Positions 1-7,999 of a stretch of 64,000 bases of DNA are shown here, piece after piece. Each line of letters starts with the position of its first letter. Position 1 is the stretch's first letter. A program made the position numbers and the translations under genes. Source of the DNA: Mesorhizobium sp. J428 (GTDB taxonomy: Bacteria > Pseudomonadota > Alphaproteobacteria > Rhizobiales > Rhizobiaceae); NCBI RefSeq assembly GCF_024699925.1, contig NZ_JAJOMX010000001.1:1464001-1528000 (forward strand). The letters are read 5' to 3'. The notes below the pieces were generated by a model that saw nothing but the letters and a program-made list of their open reading frames with translations, made no database searches and was not told the DNA's origin.

Positions 1-1311
1 CGGCTTGCCGTCCGAGAAGACGGTGCCGGCGATGGAGCGGGTCTGCTTCTCCGTCTTCACCGTCAGCTTGATGTAGCCGTCGAACACGCCCGACTTGTCG
101 CGCTTGACCTCGGAGAGCACGATGCCGCGCTCCTTCACCATGATCGGCGCCGACACCATGTTGACGTCGGACACCTGCGGCCGGATGAGGCCGGCGAGCG
201 CGGCGGAGATCAGCGCGCGGGTATTCATCGAGGCGGTGACGCCGTCGAACAGGATCTCGACCTCCTTGATCGGCTCCTCGGTCACCTGGCCGACGAAGGC
301 GCCGAGCACTTCCGCCAGCTTGACGAACGGCTTCAGCTTCGGCGCTTCCTCGGCCGTGATCGACGGCATGTTGATGGCATTCGAGACCGCGCCCTTGATC
401 AGGTAGTCCGACATCTGCTCGGCGACCTGCAGCGCGACGTTCTCCTGCGCCTCGCTGGTGGACGCGCCGAGATGCGGCGTGGCGATGACGTTCTCCAGGC
501 CGAAGAACGGGCTCTCGGTGGCCGGCTCGACCTCGAACACGTCGAGCGCGGCACCCGCGACCTTGCCACTCTTCAGGCCTTCGAGCAGGTCCTGCTCCAC
601 GATGAGGCCGCCGCGGGCGCAGTTGATGATGCGCACGCCCTTCTTCATCTTGGCGATCGCCTCTGCGTTGATCATGCCCCTGGTCTTGTCGGTCATCGGC
701 GTATGCAGCGTGATGAAATCGGCCCGGGCGAGCAGTTCGTCGAGTTCCACCTTCTCCACGCCGAGCTCCTGGGCGCGGCTGTCGGAGAGGAACGGATCGA
801 AGGCGATGACATGCATCTTGAGGCCGACGCCGCGCGTGGCGACGATGGAGCCGATGTTGCCGCAACCGACGACGCCGAGCGTCTTGCCGGTGATCTCGAC
901 GCCCATGAAGCGGTTCTTCTCCCACTTGCCGGCCTTGGTCGAGGCGCTGGCCTCCGGCAGCTCGCGGGCGAGCGCGAACATCATCGCGATGGCGTGCTCG
1001 GCCGTCGTGATCGAATTGCCGAAGGGCGTGTTCATCACGATGATGCCCTTGCGGCTCGCAGCCGGGATGTCGACATTGTCGACGCCGATGCCGGCGCGGC
1101 CGATGACCTTCAGATTGGTCGCGGCGTTGATCAGCTTCTCGGTGACCTTGGTGGCCGAGCGGATGGCGAGGCCGTCATACTGGCCGATCACCTCGAGCAG
1201 CTTGTCCTTGTCCTTGCCGAGATCGGGCAGGTAGTCGACCTCGACGCCGCGATCCTTGAAGATCTGCACGGCTGTGGGGGAGAGTTTGTCGGAAACGAGA
1301 ACGCGGGGCAT
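1..1311 (-). CDS. serA: D-3-phosphoglycerate dehydrogenase (3' end outside window)
   Basis: First enzyme of the phosphorylated serine pathway, oxidising 3-phosphoglycerate to 3-phosphohydroxypyruvate with NAD. The frame starts at ATG (1309-1311) with MPRVLVSDKL and stays open to base 1, giving about 437 of the roughly 530 residues usual for the long form. Visible motifs are RAGIGVDN near residue 70, the Rossmann loop VGCGNIGS near 150, the catalytic arginine in INCARGGLI near 236 and the catalytic histidine in TPHLGAST near 278. The last part read (IAGTVFSDGKP) belongs to the allosteric substrate-binding domain, so the ACT domain lies outside the window. It follows serC by 70 bp on the same strand, so the two probably form one serine-synthesis operon. 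Confidence 0.95.
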   Translation of the reverse strand, partial: MPRVLVSDKLSPTAVQIFKDRGVEVDYLPDLGKDKDKLLEVIGQYDGLAIRSATKVTEKLINAATNLKVIGRAGIGVDNVDIPAASRKGIIVMNTPFGNSITTAEHAIAMMFALARELPEASASTKAGKWEKNRFMGVEITGKTLGVVGCGNIGSIVATRGVGLKMHVIAFDPFLSDSRAQELGVEKVELDELLARADFITLHTPMTDKTRGMINAEAIAKMKKGVRIINCARGGLIVEQDLLEGLKSGKVAGAALDVFEVEPATESPFFGLENVIATPHLGASTSEAQENVALQVAEQMSDYLIKGAVSNAINMPSITAEEAPKLKPFVKLAEVLGAFVGQVTEEPIKEVEILFDGVTASMNTRALISAALAGLIRPQVSDVNMVSAPIMVKERGIVLSEVKRDKSGVFDGYIKLTVKTEKQTRSIAGTVFSDGKP

Positions 1312-1381
1312 GAAAGTGCCTCCTGGATAGGGTCGATCGGGATGGGGATGAGCGGCGCAGCGAACTGCGCCGCGAAACGGA

Positions 1382-2560
1382 TCAGGCCGCGGCCTTCAGC
1401 GCCGCTTTCTGCTGCGCGAACGCCCAGTCGAGCCAAGGCATCAGCGCTTCAAGATCGGGGGTCTCGACGGTGGCACCGCACCAGATGCGGAAGCCGACCG
1501 GCGCGTCGCGGTAGTGGCCGATGTCGTAGGCGACGCCCGCCTTGTCGAGCGAAGACACGATCGCCTTGGCGAAGGCCTCCTGTGCCTTGGCGTCGAGCGC
1601 GGTGACGTCGGGATCGGTGATCGTCAGGCAGACCGAGGTGTTGGAGCGGCTCGCCGGATCGGTCGCGAGGTGGCCGAGCCAGGGAGACGACTGGACGAAG
1701 CGGTCGATGACCGCCGCGTTGGCGTCGGCGCGTGCAACCAGCGCGTCGAGCCCGCCGATGCCCTTCGCCCAGGCAAGCGCATCAAGATAGTCCTCGACGC
1801 AGAGCATGGACGGCGTGTTGATCGTCTCGCCCTTGAAGACGCCCTCGATCAGCTTGCCGCCCGAGGTGAGGCGGAAGATCTTCGGCAGCGGCCAGGCCGG
1901 CTTGTAGCTTTCCAGACGCTCGACGGCGCGCGGGCTGAGGATCAGCATGCCGTGTGCGCCCTCGCCGCCCAGAACCTTCTGCCAGGAGAAGGTGACGACA
2001 TCGAGCTTGGCGAAGTCGAGGCGCTGCGCGAAGGCGGCCGAGGTGGCGTCGCAGATGGTCAGGCCCTGGCGGTCGGCCGGGATGAAGTCACCGTTCGGCA
2101 CCCGCACGCCCGAGGTCGTGCCGTTCCAGGTGAAGACCACGTCGCGGTCGAAATCGATCTGCGTGAGGTCGGGCAGCTTGCCATAGCCGGCCTCGATGGT
2201 GCGCACGTCGGCGAGCTTGAGCTGCTTGACCACGTCGGTGACCCAGCCCGAACCGAAGCTCTCCCAGGCGACCATGTCGACGCCGCGCTGGCCGAGAAGC
2301 GACCAGAGCGCCATCTCGACCGCGCCGGTGTCGGAGGCGGGAACGATGCCGATGCGGTAGTCGGCGGGAACCTGCAGGACTTCGCGGGTGAGCTCGATCG
2401 CGAGCGCCAGCTTGTCCTTGCCTATCTTGGCGCGGTGCGAACGGCCGAGCGCGGCGTTCACAAGCGCTTCGAGCGACCAGCCGGGTCGCTTCGCACAGGG
2501 TCCGGAGGAGAAATTGGGGTTTGCCGGGCGCACTGCCGGCGTGGGGACGGTCGTCGTCAT
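1382..2560 (-). CDS. serC: Phosphoserine aminotransferase
   Basis: PLP enzyme converting 3-phosphohydroxypyruvate and glutamate to phosphoserine, cytosolic. The 392-residue protein has the class V aminotransferase layout: [13 protein letters not shown] near 74-86, the cofactor-phosphate and substrate region [11 protein letters not shown] at 143-153, and the Schiff-base lysine K195 in [14 protein letters not shown]. The ATG at 2558-2560 follows the leader hairpin whose loop and 3' arm carry GGAAGGA, the likely Shine-Dalgarno sequence. It is promoter-proximal to serA. The gene is intact although an 18-kb element sits only 30 bp upstream of its start codon. This is the alphaproteobacterial/archaeal-type SerC (TIGR01365-like), which is longer than the enterobacterial form. 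Confidence 0.96.
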   Translation of the reverse strand: MTTTVPTPAVRPANPNFSSGPCAKRPGWSLEALVNAALGRSHRAKIGKDKLALAIELTREVLQVPADYRIGIVPASDTGAVEMALWSLLGQRGVDMVAWESFGSGWVTDVVKQLKLADVRTIEAGYGKLPDLTQIDFDRDVVFTWNGTTSGVRVPNGDFIPADRQGLTICDATSAAFAQRLDFAKLDVVTFSWQKVLGGEGAHGMLILSPRAVERLESYKPAWPLPKIFRLTSGGKLIEGVFKGETINTPSMLCVEDYLDALAWAKGIGGLDALVARADANAAVIDRFVQSSPWLGHLATDPASRSNTSVCLTITDPDVTALDAKAQEAFAKAIVSSLDKAGVAYDIGHYRDAPVGFRIWCGATVETPDLEALMPWLDWAFAQQKAALKAAA

Positions 2561-2611
2561 CGTGGTCTATCCTTCCAGATAGTAAGCCCGCTCGTTGGGG
2601 AGGGGTGGCCC
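2561..2611 (-). promoter_or_regulatory. serC leader RNA (candidate serC motif)
   Basis: The serC 5' leader on the minus strand contains GGGCCACCCCTCCCC-AACGAG followed by a perfect 5-bp stem, CTATC-TGGAAG-GATAG (2567-2582), ending 6 bases before the ATG. The stem holds the likely ribosome-binding sequence GGAAGGA, so it could gate translation. A structured serC motif upstream of serC-serA in alphaproteobacteria is established knowledge (Corbino et al. family; Rfam serC). Assignment to that family here is from position and layout, not from a covariance search. The upstream part of this leader is also the attachment core. Confidence 0.6.
2591..2611. repeat. Left attachment core (21-bp direct repeat)
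   Basis: This copy begins CTCGTTGGGGAGG and ends GGTGGCCC, and it is identical over 21 bases to 20658-20678. The flanking bases differ on both sides (g before and g after here; t before and a after in the right copy), so 21 bp is the full match. It lies in the upstream half of the serC leader. Confidence 0.9.
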
Positions 2612-2618
2612 GCTGCGG

Positions 2619-2647
2619 CGAATACGCCAACGTCGGGAAAACCGCAA
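2619..2647 (-). promoter_or_regulatory. Element-borne promoter-like sequence for serC
   Basis: On the minus strand TTGCGG (2642-2647), a 17-base spacer and TATTCG (2619-2624) lie 7 bases before the attachment core. The match to consensus is weak (3 of 6 at each box), but the preceding C gives CTTG, typical of alphaproteobacterial -35 boxes. The displaced host promoter at 20686-20714 has the same 6-17-6-7 geometry. This supports a role in transcribing serC after integration. Confidence 0.5.
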
Positions 2648-2881
2648 GCCCCTCGGAAACTTATGATGCAGGTGCCTGCTCGATCGTGCAGAACGAAGTT
2701 CGAACGCACGTGGAGAAGTGGCACAAATCTGACACGCGCTGTTCCGCGTTGGTTCCTGCGCCCATCCAGAGTGCGGCTGACTGGCTGACTGCCAATCGGG
2801 GCATTGAGGAGAAAGGATTTGGTCGCCCGCGAGTGAGAAAACTCAGCCGTCTTCCCCGCACCCCCTATGGGAGGCGCTGAG

Positions 2882-3559
2882 ATGAATTCGCCAGATCGAC
2901 CCATCGACGGCAATCCGCGCATCGATATGAATTGGAAGATTGCGCTCGTCGCAGAGGCGCGACAGATCTTCGGGAGACAGGCAGCGAAGCGTCTATGGGT
3001 CTCACTCGGCTTGCCGTCCACGGCAGGGCTGGCGCGCGCCGCGCGGGTCTCGAAGAGCCTGGCCGATAGTGATGTCGATCGCTTTTTGAGAGATTGTTGT
3101 GTGAGAGATCGGCATGCGAAGGTCGCTTCTCACCAGCTCTATGAGGCATACATCCAATGGTCATTGGCGGCCGATGCAGAAACGTTGACCTTGAACACCT
3201 TCGGGAAGCGGATGGCGCAGTCTGATGTTGTGCGTCGGAAGATCGGCACCACATATTTCGTCGGTATTCGGCTGAAGGGGGTCGGTATTGCCGCCCCCCC
3301 TTTGCGACCGATGACATCGGTAGTGCCGAGGTCTTCTCGCCGATTGCCCAACGGGGTCGGTAGTGCCGAACCCGTTCGAAAAGGGGTGGGTGCGCTATAC
3401 CCACCCCTCGCGGAGAACAGCGTGTTTGGGTCGCAGATCGCCCCATCCCGGTTTTCCGTCCCAAGCGCAGACGTTGCATTTCCAACATGTCTAGCCGGTA
3501 GGGAGGATAGGGAGGATAGCTGCGGGGTAACGCATGCGCGCGTGCTAAGAAGGGGATAG
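2882..3559 (+). CDS. Primase C-terminal (D5-type DNA-binding)-like protein
   Basis: A 225-residue protein starting at ATG 2882, 7 bases after GGGAGG; an ATG 15 bases earlier overlaps that ribosome site and is less likely. Residues about 60-130 (FLRDCC, LYEAYIQW, TLNTFGKRM, then YFVGIRLKG) follow the pattern of the winged-helix DNA-binding domain that ends P4/D5-family phage primases. The AAA+ helicase and primase parts are absent, so it is either a stand-alone origin-binding protein or a remnant. The last 90 residues are low-complexity and are encoded across the short repeats and hairpins listed separately; that part may be constrained as DNA rather than protein. It is the only replication-like gene seen in the element. 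Confidence 0.55.
   Translation: MNSPDRPIDGNPRIDMNWKIALVAEARQIFGRQAAKRLWVSLGLPSTAGLARAARVSKSLADSDVDRFLRDCCVRDRHAKVASHQLYEAYIQWSLAADAETLTLNTFGKRMAQSDVVRRKIGTTYFVGIRLKGVGIAAPPLRPMTSVVPRSSRRLPNGVGSAEPVRKGVGALYPPLAENSVFGSQIAPSRFSVPSADVAFPTCLAGREDREDSCGVTHARVLRRG
3261..3368 (+). repeat. Four iteron-like repeats TCGGTA(T/G)TGCCG
   Basis: Copies lie at 3261-3271 (degenerate, tcggtattcgg), 3282-3293, 3317-3328 and 3357-3368. Each full copy is a CGG-N5-CCG partial dyad. They lie inside the 3' part of the primase-like gene. They could be binding sites for an origin protein or a regulator; function is inferred from the repetition only. Confidence 0.5.
3382..3408. other. Perfect 10-bp GC-rich hairpin
   Basis: AGGGGTGGGT and ACCCACCCCT form a perfect 10-bp stem around a 7-base loop (gcgctat), 13 bases after the last iteron-like repeat and inside the primase-like frame. 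No T tract follows, so it is not an ordinary terminator. A structural element of an origin is possible. Confidence 0.45.
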
Positions 3560-3613
3560 GGGCCGTCACCTTCTCTATACGTAGCGCGGGATTACCCTCC
3601 CTATCCTCCCTAC
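3498..3613. repeat. Long inverted repeat, 18-bp perfect arms
   Basis: Arms at 3498-3515 (gtagggaggatagggagg) and 3596-3613 are exact reverse complements separated by 80 bases. The left arm lies within the primase-like gene end and the right arm in the following non-coding gap. The arms are purine/pyrimidine biased and each contains an internal GGGAGGATA-type repetition. It could be an origin or operator structure, or a remnant of two regulatory sites. Confidence 0.6.
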
Positions 3614-3962
3614 GCTTCCAAGCTTTCTCTGTATGCCAGCGAAAACAAAGACTTAGAAGAAACAGAATTGGGAATGAAAACTCAAAGTTGGGACGGAAAC
3701 CTCAAAGTTGGGTCGATGTCCTCGGTTTGAGGCGGAGAGGGGGGGGGTGGTCTAAGACTTCCGCCCCTTACTGGGGACCGGCGTGGGGAGGTTCGTGCTG
3801 GATATTTCTCAATTGAGAGTTTTTTGTTTCATATCAATCACTTACGCATAACCGCAGCTTGCTCCCGCGCCTAAAAAGATAATAAAATCAATAGGCCGGC
3901 ATGTCCTCAATGTCCTCAGTTGTCCAATTTTCGCGAACGCGGCCTGCAGGCATAAACTTGGC
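3560..3962. other. Non-coding control region before the morphogenesis operon
   Basis: This stretch of 403 bases has no convincing gene on either strand. It holds the right arm of the long inverted repeat (to 3613), two copies of CTCAAAGTTGGG exactly 20 bases apart (3681-3692 and 3701-3712), a G9 run near 3740, a CTCAATTGAG palindrome near 3808 followed by a T-rich stretch, and an A+T-rich zone about 3800-3900 that contrasts with the GC-rich surroundings. It is the natural place for the late-operon promoter and perhaps an origin. I could not pick a convincing -35/-10 pair. Confidence 0.5.
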
Positions 3963-5165
3963 ATGCGCTTCCGCTGGCCTTTCCTTCGCACAGAGACCAA
4001 GTCACTTTCCTCGCCGACCGACGAGGAGCTGCTGATCTTTACGGGCGCGGTGCCGAGCGCCGGGCTGATCAGCCGCACCGAGGCCATGACGGTGCCCGCC
4101 ATCCAGCGCGCCATCGCCCTGATCTCAGGCTCAATTGCCAGCTTCGACGTGCTGGTCGAGAAGCTCGACGGCGCGACCTGGTCGCGGGACACGGATCATC
4201 CGACCGCGAAGCTCCTGGCCGGCGCGCCGAACGACTGGCAGTCGACACACGAGTTGCTTCGCGACCTCATCGCAACCGCGCTGACCGTCGACCGCGGCGG
4301 AATCGCCTTGGCGAACCGTGTCGACGGCAAGGTGGTCGAGCTGATCCGCTATGAGCCGACGCACACGGCGGTCGACTACTCGACGGATGGCCGGCTGGAG
4401 CCCAGCTTCAAGATCAACAACAGTCCGATCTCCGCCGACGACATCGTTCATCTGCGCGGCCCGTTCTCGCGCTGCCCACTATCTCTGGCGCTGGAGAGCG
4501 CCACGCTCCTCAAGGCCTTGGAGACGCAGTCACGCAACCTGATGCGGCGCGGTGCGCGACCGGGGGGAGTTATCTCGACACAGAAGTCGGTGGGCGACAC
4601 GGGCGCCGGCAAGATGCTCGCCGGCTGGCGCGCAGCGCACGAGGGACCGGACGCCGCAGGCCGCACGGCAATCTTGTGGGACGGCGCGACATGGTCGCAA
4701 CTCTCGCTCTCCGCCGTCGATGCGCAGTTCATCGAGACCTGGAAATTCGCCATCCTGGAGGTCGCCCGGCACTTCGGCGTGCCGCCGCAGATGCTGTTCG
4801 ACTTCGACCGGGCGACTTGGTCGAACGCGGAGCAGGCCGGCAAGGAATGGCTGGCCTCGCTCGAGCTGTGGATGCGCCCGCTCGAAGCATCGCTCCGGCG
4901 GGCGCTGTTCAGTGACGAGGATCGCGCCACCTATCGCATCCGCTTCGATCGCGACGACTTTACCGCCGTCGACCTGACCGCGCGCGCCACCGCGATCTCC
5001 TCCCTGATCTCCTCCCGCGTCCTCAACCCGAACGAAGGCCGGGACTGGCTCGGCATGCCGCCGCGCACCGGGGGCGAGGTGTTCGCCAACCCGAATACCG
5101 GCAGCAACCAACCCGGCACAGCGCCGCCGAAGAGCGATGACGAGGACCCGACCGATGACGCTTGA
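3963..5165 (+). CDS. Phage portal protein, HK97 family
   Basis: The portal forms the dodecameric ring at one capsid vertex through which DNA is packaged and which joins head to tail. The 400-residue protein starts MRFRWPF and shows the family pattern: early helix AMTVPAIQRAIALISGSIAS (about 41-60), the HPTAKLLAGAPNDWQS region near 80, the DDIVHLRG strand near 160, and the C-terminal HFGVPPQMLF / TWSNAEQAGKEW block (about 272-305) common to HK97 portals. The length is typical. It is the first gene of the rightward morphogenesis operon, and the next gene overlaps its end by 11 bases. The ATG at 3963 gives a normal N-terminus, but no strong ribosome site precedes it. Confidence 0.95.
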   Translation: MRFRWPFLRTETKSLSSPTDEELLIFTGAVPSAGLISRTEAMTVPAIQRAIALISGSIASFDVLVEKLDGATWSRDTDHPTAKLLAGAPNDWQSTHELLRDLIATALTVDRGGIALANRVDGKVVELIRYEPTHTAVDYSTDGRLEPSFKINNSPISADDIVHLRGPFSRCPLSLALESATLLKALETQSRNLMRRGARPGGVISTQKSVGDTGAGKMLAGWRAAHEGPDAAGRTAILWDGATWSQLSLSAVDAQFIETWKFAILEVARHFGVPPQMLFDFDRATWSNAEQAGKEWLASLELWMRPLEASLRRALFSDEDRATYRIRFDRDDFTAVDLTARATAISSLISSRVLNPNEGRDWLGMPPRTGGEVFANPNTGSNQPGTAPPKSDDEDPTDDA

Positions 5166-5541
5166 CGAGATTCTGTCCAACGTCGCGGATCAGGACCGCG
5201 GCGCAATTCTGGAGCTGGTTGATCCGGTCAGCCGCGTGCCGACGGGAATCAAGCTCTGGGTGGTCGGGCCGGACAGCGACACGGCGCACCGCGCCCGCAT
5301 CGCGCTCGCCGACGAGCTCGCCGAGATGGCGGACATCGACGGCCACGTGACCGCTGAGCAGCGCGAGAAAGCACGGCTCAACTGCCTCGCCCGCCACGTG
5401 CTGCGCTGGGAAATCGTCGAGGACGGCCAGCCCGTGCCGTTCAACACGAAGAACCTACTTCGGCTCCTTCGCGTCCAGTGGGTCGAGGCACAGGTCGACG
5501 CCTTCGCCGCCGATCGCCGCGTGCACCGTGGGGGTGCGTGA
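5155..5541 (+). CDS. Hypothetical protein between portal and protease
   Basis: A 128-residue acidic protein, MTLDEILSNV at its start. No family recognised. It overlaps the portal end by 11 bases and shares its final base with the protease start, so it belongs to the head operon by translational coupling. The sequence is mostly predicted helical (ALADELAEMADIDG, EQREKARLNCLARHVLRW) with no signal peptide or membrane segment. Position suggests a head-assembly or accessory role, which is inference only. Confidence 0.75.
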   Translation: MTLDEILSNVADQDRGAILELVDPVSRVPTGIKLWVVGPDSDTAHRARIALADELAEMADIDGHVTAEQREKARLNCLARHVLRWEIVEDGQPVPFNTKNLLRLLRVQWVEAQVDAFAADRRVHRGGA

Positions 5542-6044
5542 TGGAACGGCTCTTCCTCGAAACCAAGATCCTCGCCGACGATGCCGGCACGATCTCAGGT
5601 ATCGCCTGGAAATATGACGTTGCCGACCGTGTCGGCGATATGATCGAGCCCGGCGCCTTCGCCAAGGCCGCATTCCCGCTTCCCATGCTGTTCGGCCACG
5701 ACGGCAACGATCCGGTCGGGACATGGACCGAGGGCACGGACAAGGCGGGCGCCTGGCACCTGAAAGGCCGCCTCCTGGTCGAAGACGTGTCACGTGCCCG
5801 CGAGGTGTCCGCGCTGGTCAAGTCCGGAGCGGTGCGCGGCCTGTCGATCGGATTCCGCACCGTGAAGTCCGCGACCCGTGCCGGCGGCGGCAGGATCATC
5901 AAGGCGCTGGAGATGTTCGAAGTCTCACTCGTCACCATCCCAATGCATCCCGGCGCGCGCGTCACCAGCGCGAAGTCGGCTGTCCAGGCGCTCGCAATCG
6001 CGGACGTCATCAACCGGGCCGCGGCCCAGATCGCAGCGAGGTAA
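5541..6044 (+). CDS. HK97-family prohead (capsid maturation) protease
   Basis: This serine protease of the U35 type cleaves the scaffold region of the capsid protein during prohead maturation. The 167-residue length is typical. The expected catalytic elements are visible: His53 in LFGHDGNDPVG and Ser102 in VRGLSIGFR, with a conserved acidic region ALEMFEVSLVTIPMHP after it. The ATG 5541 shares one base with the preceding stop. The capsid gene follows 2 bases after its stop, the standard protease-capsid order. Confidence 0.95.
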   Translation: MERLFLETKILADDAGTISGIAWKYDVADRVGDMIEPGAFAKAAFPLPMLFGHDGNDPVGTWTEGTDKAGAWHLKGRLLVEDVSRAREVSALVKSGAVRGLSIGFRTVKSATRAGGGRIIKALEMFEVSLVTIPMHPGARVTSAKSAVQALAIADVINRAAAQIAAR

Positions 6045-6046
6045 TC

Positions 6047-7243
6047 ATGCGACATGTCACTCAGGCGCTGCTTGCCGGCGCTGGAATTCTGGAAACCAAG
6101 GGCGATGACGACGATCCCGTTGCCGTCGTCACCAAGGCGCTCGGCGACCTGACGAAGTCGGTCGGCGATCAGACCAAGTCGCTCGACGACCGGCTGAAGG
6201 CGATCGAGACCAAGGCGGCTGACGACGGCAAGAAGCTGACCGACCGTCTCGACAAGATCGAGGCCAAGGCCAAGCGCCCCGGTGGCAGCGACAAGCAGGA
6301 CGATCCCGACGCCGAGGTCGTGCGCAAGTCGTTCGGCACCTACCTCCGCCTCGGCAACCAGACGCCTGTCGAGGACATCAAGGCGCTGACCGTCTCCAGC
6401 GATCCGCAGGCCGGCTATCTGGCGCCGGCGGAGATGAGCACCGAGTTCATCAAGGATCTGGTCGAGTTCTCGCCGATCCGCTCCTACGCATCGGTGCGCA
6501 CCACGGGCGCCACGTCGGTCAAGTATCCGAAGCGCACCGGTATCACCAATGCGCAATGGGAAGGCGAGCTGGAGGAGAGCGAGGAGAGCGATATCTCCTT
6601 CGGCCTGACTGAGGTCGAGATTCACAAACTGACGACCTTCGTCGACATCTCGAACGAGCTGCTCGCCGACAGTGCCGGCCAGGCCGAGCAGGAAGTGCGT
6701 CTCGCGCTCGCCGAGGACTTCGGCCAGAAAGAGGCCGTCGCCTTCGTCAACGGCTCCGGCGTGAAGCAGCCCGCCGGCCTGATGTCCGACACAGGCATCC
6801 TGCACACCGTGAACGGGCATGCCACGAACCTCAGTGCCGACAAGCTGATCGACCTGATGTATGCGCTGCCGGCCGCGTATCGCAATGCATCGGGTGCGGC
6901 CTGGGCCTTGAACGGCACCACGCTCGCCGCGGTGCGCAAGTTGAAGGACGGCCAGAACAACTATCTGTGGCAGCCGTCCTATCAAGTCGGCCAGCCCGAA
7001 ACGATCCTCGGCAAGCCGGTGATCGAGATGGTCGACATGCCGGACATCGCCGACGGCGCGTTCCCGATCATCTATGGCGACTTCTCTGCCTACCGCATCG
7101 TCGACCGGCTGGCCCTGTCGGTCCTCTCCGATCCCTACACCCAGGCTCGCAAGGGCGTGACCCGTATCCATGCGACCCGCCGCACCGGCGGCCGTGTGCT
7201 CCAGACCGCGCGCTTCCGCAAGCTGAAAACCGCAACCTCCTAG
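6047..7243 (+). CDS. HK97-family major capsid protein
   Basis: Forms the icosahedral shell. The 398 residues comprise an N-terminal coiled coil of about 80 residues rich in Lys/Asp (DRLKAIETK, DRLDKIEAKAK), which is the delta/scaffold domain removed by the protease. The HK97 fold proper starts near residue 115 (TVSSDPQAGYLAPAEMS) and includes ISNELLADSAG near 205, AWALNGTTLAAVRKLKD near 285, and the C-terminal YGDFSAYRIVDRL motif. The start ATG 6047 lies 2 bases after the protease stop with gaggta just before it. The order and spacing match cos-type HK97 prophages. Confidence 0.96.
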   Translation: MRHVTQALLAGAGILETKGDDDDPVAVVTKALGDLTKSVGDQTKSLDDRLKAIETKAADDGKKLTDRLDKIEAKAKRPGGSDKQDDPDAEVVRKSFGTYLRLGNQTPVEDIKALTVSSDPQAGYLAPAEMSTEFIKDLVEFSPIRSYASVRTTGATSVKYPKRTGITNAQWEGELEESEESDISFGLTEVEIHKLTTFVDISNELLADSAGQAEQEVRLALAEDFGQKEAVAFVNGSGVKQPAGLMSDTGILHTVNGHATNLSADKLIDLMYALPAAYRNASGAAWALNGTTLAAVRKLKDGQNNYLWQPSYQVGQPETILGKPVIEMVDMPDIADGAFPIIYGDFSAYRIVDRLALSVLSDPYTQARKGVTRIHATRRTGGRVLQTARFRKLKTATS

Positions 7244-7269
7244 GCCCGGCGCAGAAAGGAACCATCACA

Positions 7270-7653
7270 ATGATGCGCGACCTCTACAGCAACATCAGCG
7301 CCGTCCAGGCCATCACCCCTGCGGTGAAGGCGGCGGCGGCCGATGGCATCACCATCGACCTCGCGGGATCGAAGGCGGTGGCGTTTATCGTCAACACCGG
7401 GGCAATCGTTTCGTCGGGCGACTTCGGCGTCGCCATTCAGGAGAGCGATGCATCGGGGTTCGGCTTTGCCGCACCCGATGCCGCCTTCGTCGACAGCAAC
7501 GCTCCGGCGACGCTGGCGGCGGACAGCACCTATCGCCTCGGCTATCGCGGCGCCAAGCGCTACGTCCGCCTTTCTCTGACCAAGGCCGGCGGCACGTCGA
7601 TCGCGCTTGGCGCCGTGGCGGTGCTCGACCCGTTCGACAAGCCGGTGGCCTGA
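7270..7653 (+). CDS. Hypothetical virion-associated protein
   Basis: A 127-residue protein starting MMRDLYSNIS, with aaagga 9 bases upstream of ATG 7270. No family recognised with certainty. Composition is rich in Ala, Gly and Thr with alternating beta-like strands (SKAVAFIVNTGAIV, YVRLSLTKAG), no Cys, no signal peptide. Small beta-rich proteins directly after the capsid gene are often head-decoration or fibre-base proteins, so a capsid-decoration role is a reasonable inference. Confidence 0.75.
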   Translation: MMRDLYSNISAVQAITPAVKAAAADGITIDLAGSKAVAFIVNTGAIVSSGDFGVAIQESDASGFGFAAPDAAFVDSNAPATLAADSTYRLGYRGAKRYVRLSLTKAGGTSIALGAVAVLDPFDKPVA

Positions 7654-7655
7654 CC

Positions 7656-7997
7656 ATGCCGACCCGTGCTCCCCGCGCATGCGGCCTCTGCGGTGGTGTT
7701 CACCAGTCCGGTGAGCGCTGCCCGGTGTCCGCTGCGCGGGACCGGGAACGCAAGGCCAGGGCCGACGCCAAGCGCCCCAACGCCAGGGCACGCGGATACG
7801 ACAGGGAATGGGAGCAGGCCCGTTCCGACTATCTCGCCGCCTATCCGTCGTGCCAGCGCTGCGGCGCCCGCGCCACGCTGGTCGACCACAAAACCAGCAT
7901 CCGTAAAGCACCTCACCGCCGGCTCGACCGGACCAACTTCATGGCGCTCTGCACCCCATGCCATTCGAGCTGGAAGCAGGCGCAGGAAAGGAACTGA
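7656..7997 (+). CDS. HNH endonuclease
   Basis: A 113-residue small HNH nuclease. A zinc knuckle CGLCGG opens the protein, CQRCG lies near residue 67, the catalytic VDHKTSIR near 76, and FMALCTPCHSSW closes the beta-beta-alpha metal fold. In many cos phages an HNH protein works with the terminase for specific DNA cleavage during packaging, and capsid-forming islands also carry one. Here it lies between the capsid and tail-tube genes, 2.4 kb before the terminase genes, an unusual place. ATG 7656 is 2 bases after the preceding stop. Confidence 0.92.
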   Translation: MPTRAPRACGLCGGVHQSGERCPVSAARDRERKARADAKRPNARARGYDREWEQARSDYLAAYPSCQRCGARATLVDHKTSIRKAPHRRLDRTNFMALCTPCHSSWKQAQERN

Positions 7998-7999
7998 TC

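Noticed and set aside
472..1605. 377-residue plus-strand frame over serA
   Set aside because: Antisense to serA, whose frame is open to the window edge with all catalytic motifs.
3803..3825. CTCAATTGAG plus T-rich stretch as a terminator
   Set aside because: The palindrome gives only a 4-bp stem with an AATT loop, too weak to call; kept only as a note in the non-coding region.
5441..7171. 576-residue minus-strand frame opposite protease and capsid
   Set aside because: Antisense to intact head genes, composition biased, no family pattern.
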